A DNA stretch of 22,225 nucleotides. Source: a virus. Shown piece by piece: positions 21,970-22,225 of this stretch. Location of the stretch: positions 1 to 22,225 of the IMG/VR virus record IMGVR_UViG_3300044958_000491. One strand, 5' to 3'. The notes below the pieces were generated by a model that saw only the letters and a program-made list of their open reading frames with translations, was not told the origin of the DNA and did not search any database. Position 1 is the stretch's first letter, and every line of letters starts with the position of its first letter. Made by a program: the position numbers and the translations under genes.

Positions 21970-22225
21970 ATAACAAACAACAACGACCTGAGCCTTTAAC
22001 CAAGAAACGAACCTAATCCAATGCAGAACTAAAACGGTAGCCTTAACAGGCGGTAGAGTCGAAACCCGTGACATGATAGAAACCTGAAGCTTAACAGGAT
22101 AACAATAGCACGTCAAGCTTAAGAGCGTAAACAATAGCAGGTCAACGGTTAAGACCATAACAATACCGCAACCGCACAATGGCACGACAAGGAGAAATTA
22201 GATAGCTCTTTTGTTAGTCTAAAAC
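21970..22225 (+). ncRNA. Candidate non-coding RNA or long leader (3' end open)
   Basis: After P8 there is no ORF longer than a few codons on the plus strand before the window edge. Small hairpins with TTAA-type loops recur: GCCT-TAAC-AGGC near 22040, CCTG-AAGCTTAA-CAGG near 22084, GCT-TAAG-AGC near 22117 and GGT-TAAG-ACC near 22147. Two imperfect tandem units lie at 22100-22127 and 22128-22157. AAGGAG at 22189-22194 has no ATG within the window. It may be a stand-alone RNA or a long 5' UTR of a gene starting beyond 22225. Confidence 0.35.
22100..22157 (+). repeat. Imperfect tandem repeat with covarying hairpins
   Basis: Units 22100-22127 and 22128-22157 share ACAATAGCA, GTCAA and TTAAGA. Each ends in a short stem around TAAG, GCT/AGC in the first and GGT/ACC in the second, so one base pair changes on both sides. 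Confidence 0.5.

Noticed and set aside
21970-22160. tRNA or tmRNA in the non-coding tail
   Set aside because: No seven-base acceptor stem, anticodon arm or GTTCRA T-loop could be assembled.
21731-22185. Two minus-strand hydrophobic frames at 21731-22003 and 21952-22185
   Set aside because: They overlap promoters P7/P8 and the 59-residue plus-strand gene, have no SD, and their hydrophobic composition arises from the A/T-rich complementary strand.

Overview
This window looks like part of the genome of a tailed double-stranded DNA phage (Caudoviricetes). The leftward genes include a late module of packaging, head and fibre genes: large terminase, portal, prohead protease with scaffold, decoration protein, HK97-fold-type major capsid protein and tail fibres. 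There are no tRNA, rRNA or plasmid genes. Consensus sigma70-type promoters (TTGACA-17-TATAAT) and strong AGGAG-type ribosome binding sites point to a bacterial host with an ordinary housekeeping sigma factor, probably Gram-negative. The fibre family, with its collagen-like-domain-free Thr/Gly/Ala repeats, is one I associate with marine myophages. The host cannot be named from the sequence.

Positions 1-18572 are transcribed leftward (minus strand). Read in the direction of transcription they hold: a small acidic Cys-repeat protein; a T4 gp55-like late sigma factor; a probable small terminase; a GDP-mannose 4,6-dehydratase; a small HNH nuclease; an ERCC4-fold nuclease; a ClpP-like protease; the large terminase; the portal; a protease-scaffold protein with a likely nested scaffold start; a decoration protein; and the major capsid protein. 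Next come an intrinsic terminator and then a T4-type late promoter TATAAATA, followed by a hypothetical protein, a Gp80-like fibre protein, a 1462-residue repeat fibre, a beta-helix protein and the start of one more gene. Many of these genes overlap by 1-44 bases, which suggests translational coupling.

Positions 18573-18800 are a divergent control region. It has a large imperfect inverted repeat whose two arms each carry a TTTACA -35-like box pointing outward.

Positions 18801-22225 run rightward and look like the edge of an early or accessory region. They hold tiny unrecognised genes (28-116 residues), nearly all with a private strong promoter. Six of eight promoters share a CGATA motif inside the 17-bp spacer (GCCGATA in five of them), a GTTAAG motif on one or both sides, and one of two conserved 5' leaders. 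Three GC-rich hairpin elements divide this region into sets of genes, each ending 44-45 bp before a -35 box. The last promoter drives about 255 bp with no credible ORF but several small hairpins, so it is a candidate non-coding RNA.

Working model (inference): host sigma70 reads the rightward array early; the gp55-like sigma later directs leftward late transcription of the head and fibre genes. The most novel material is the modular promoter/GC-element array, the nested scaffold, and the symmetric divergent switch region.
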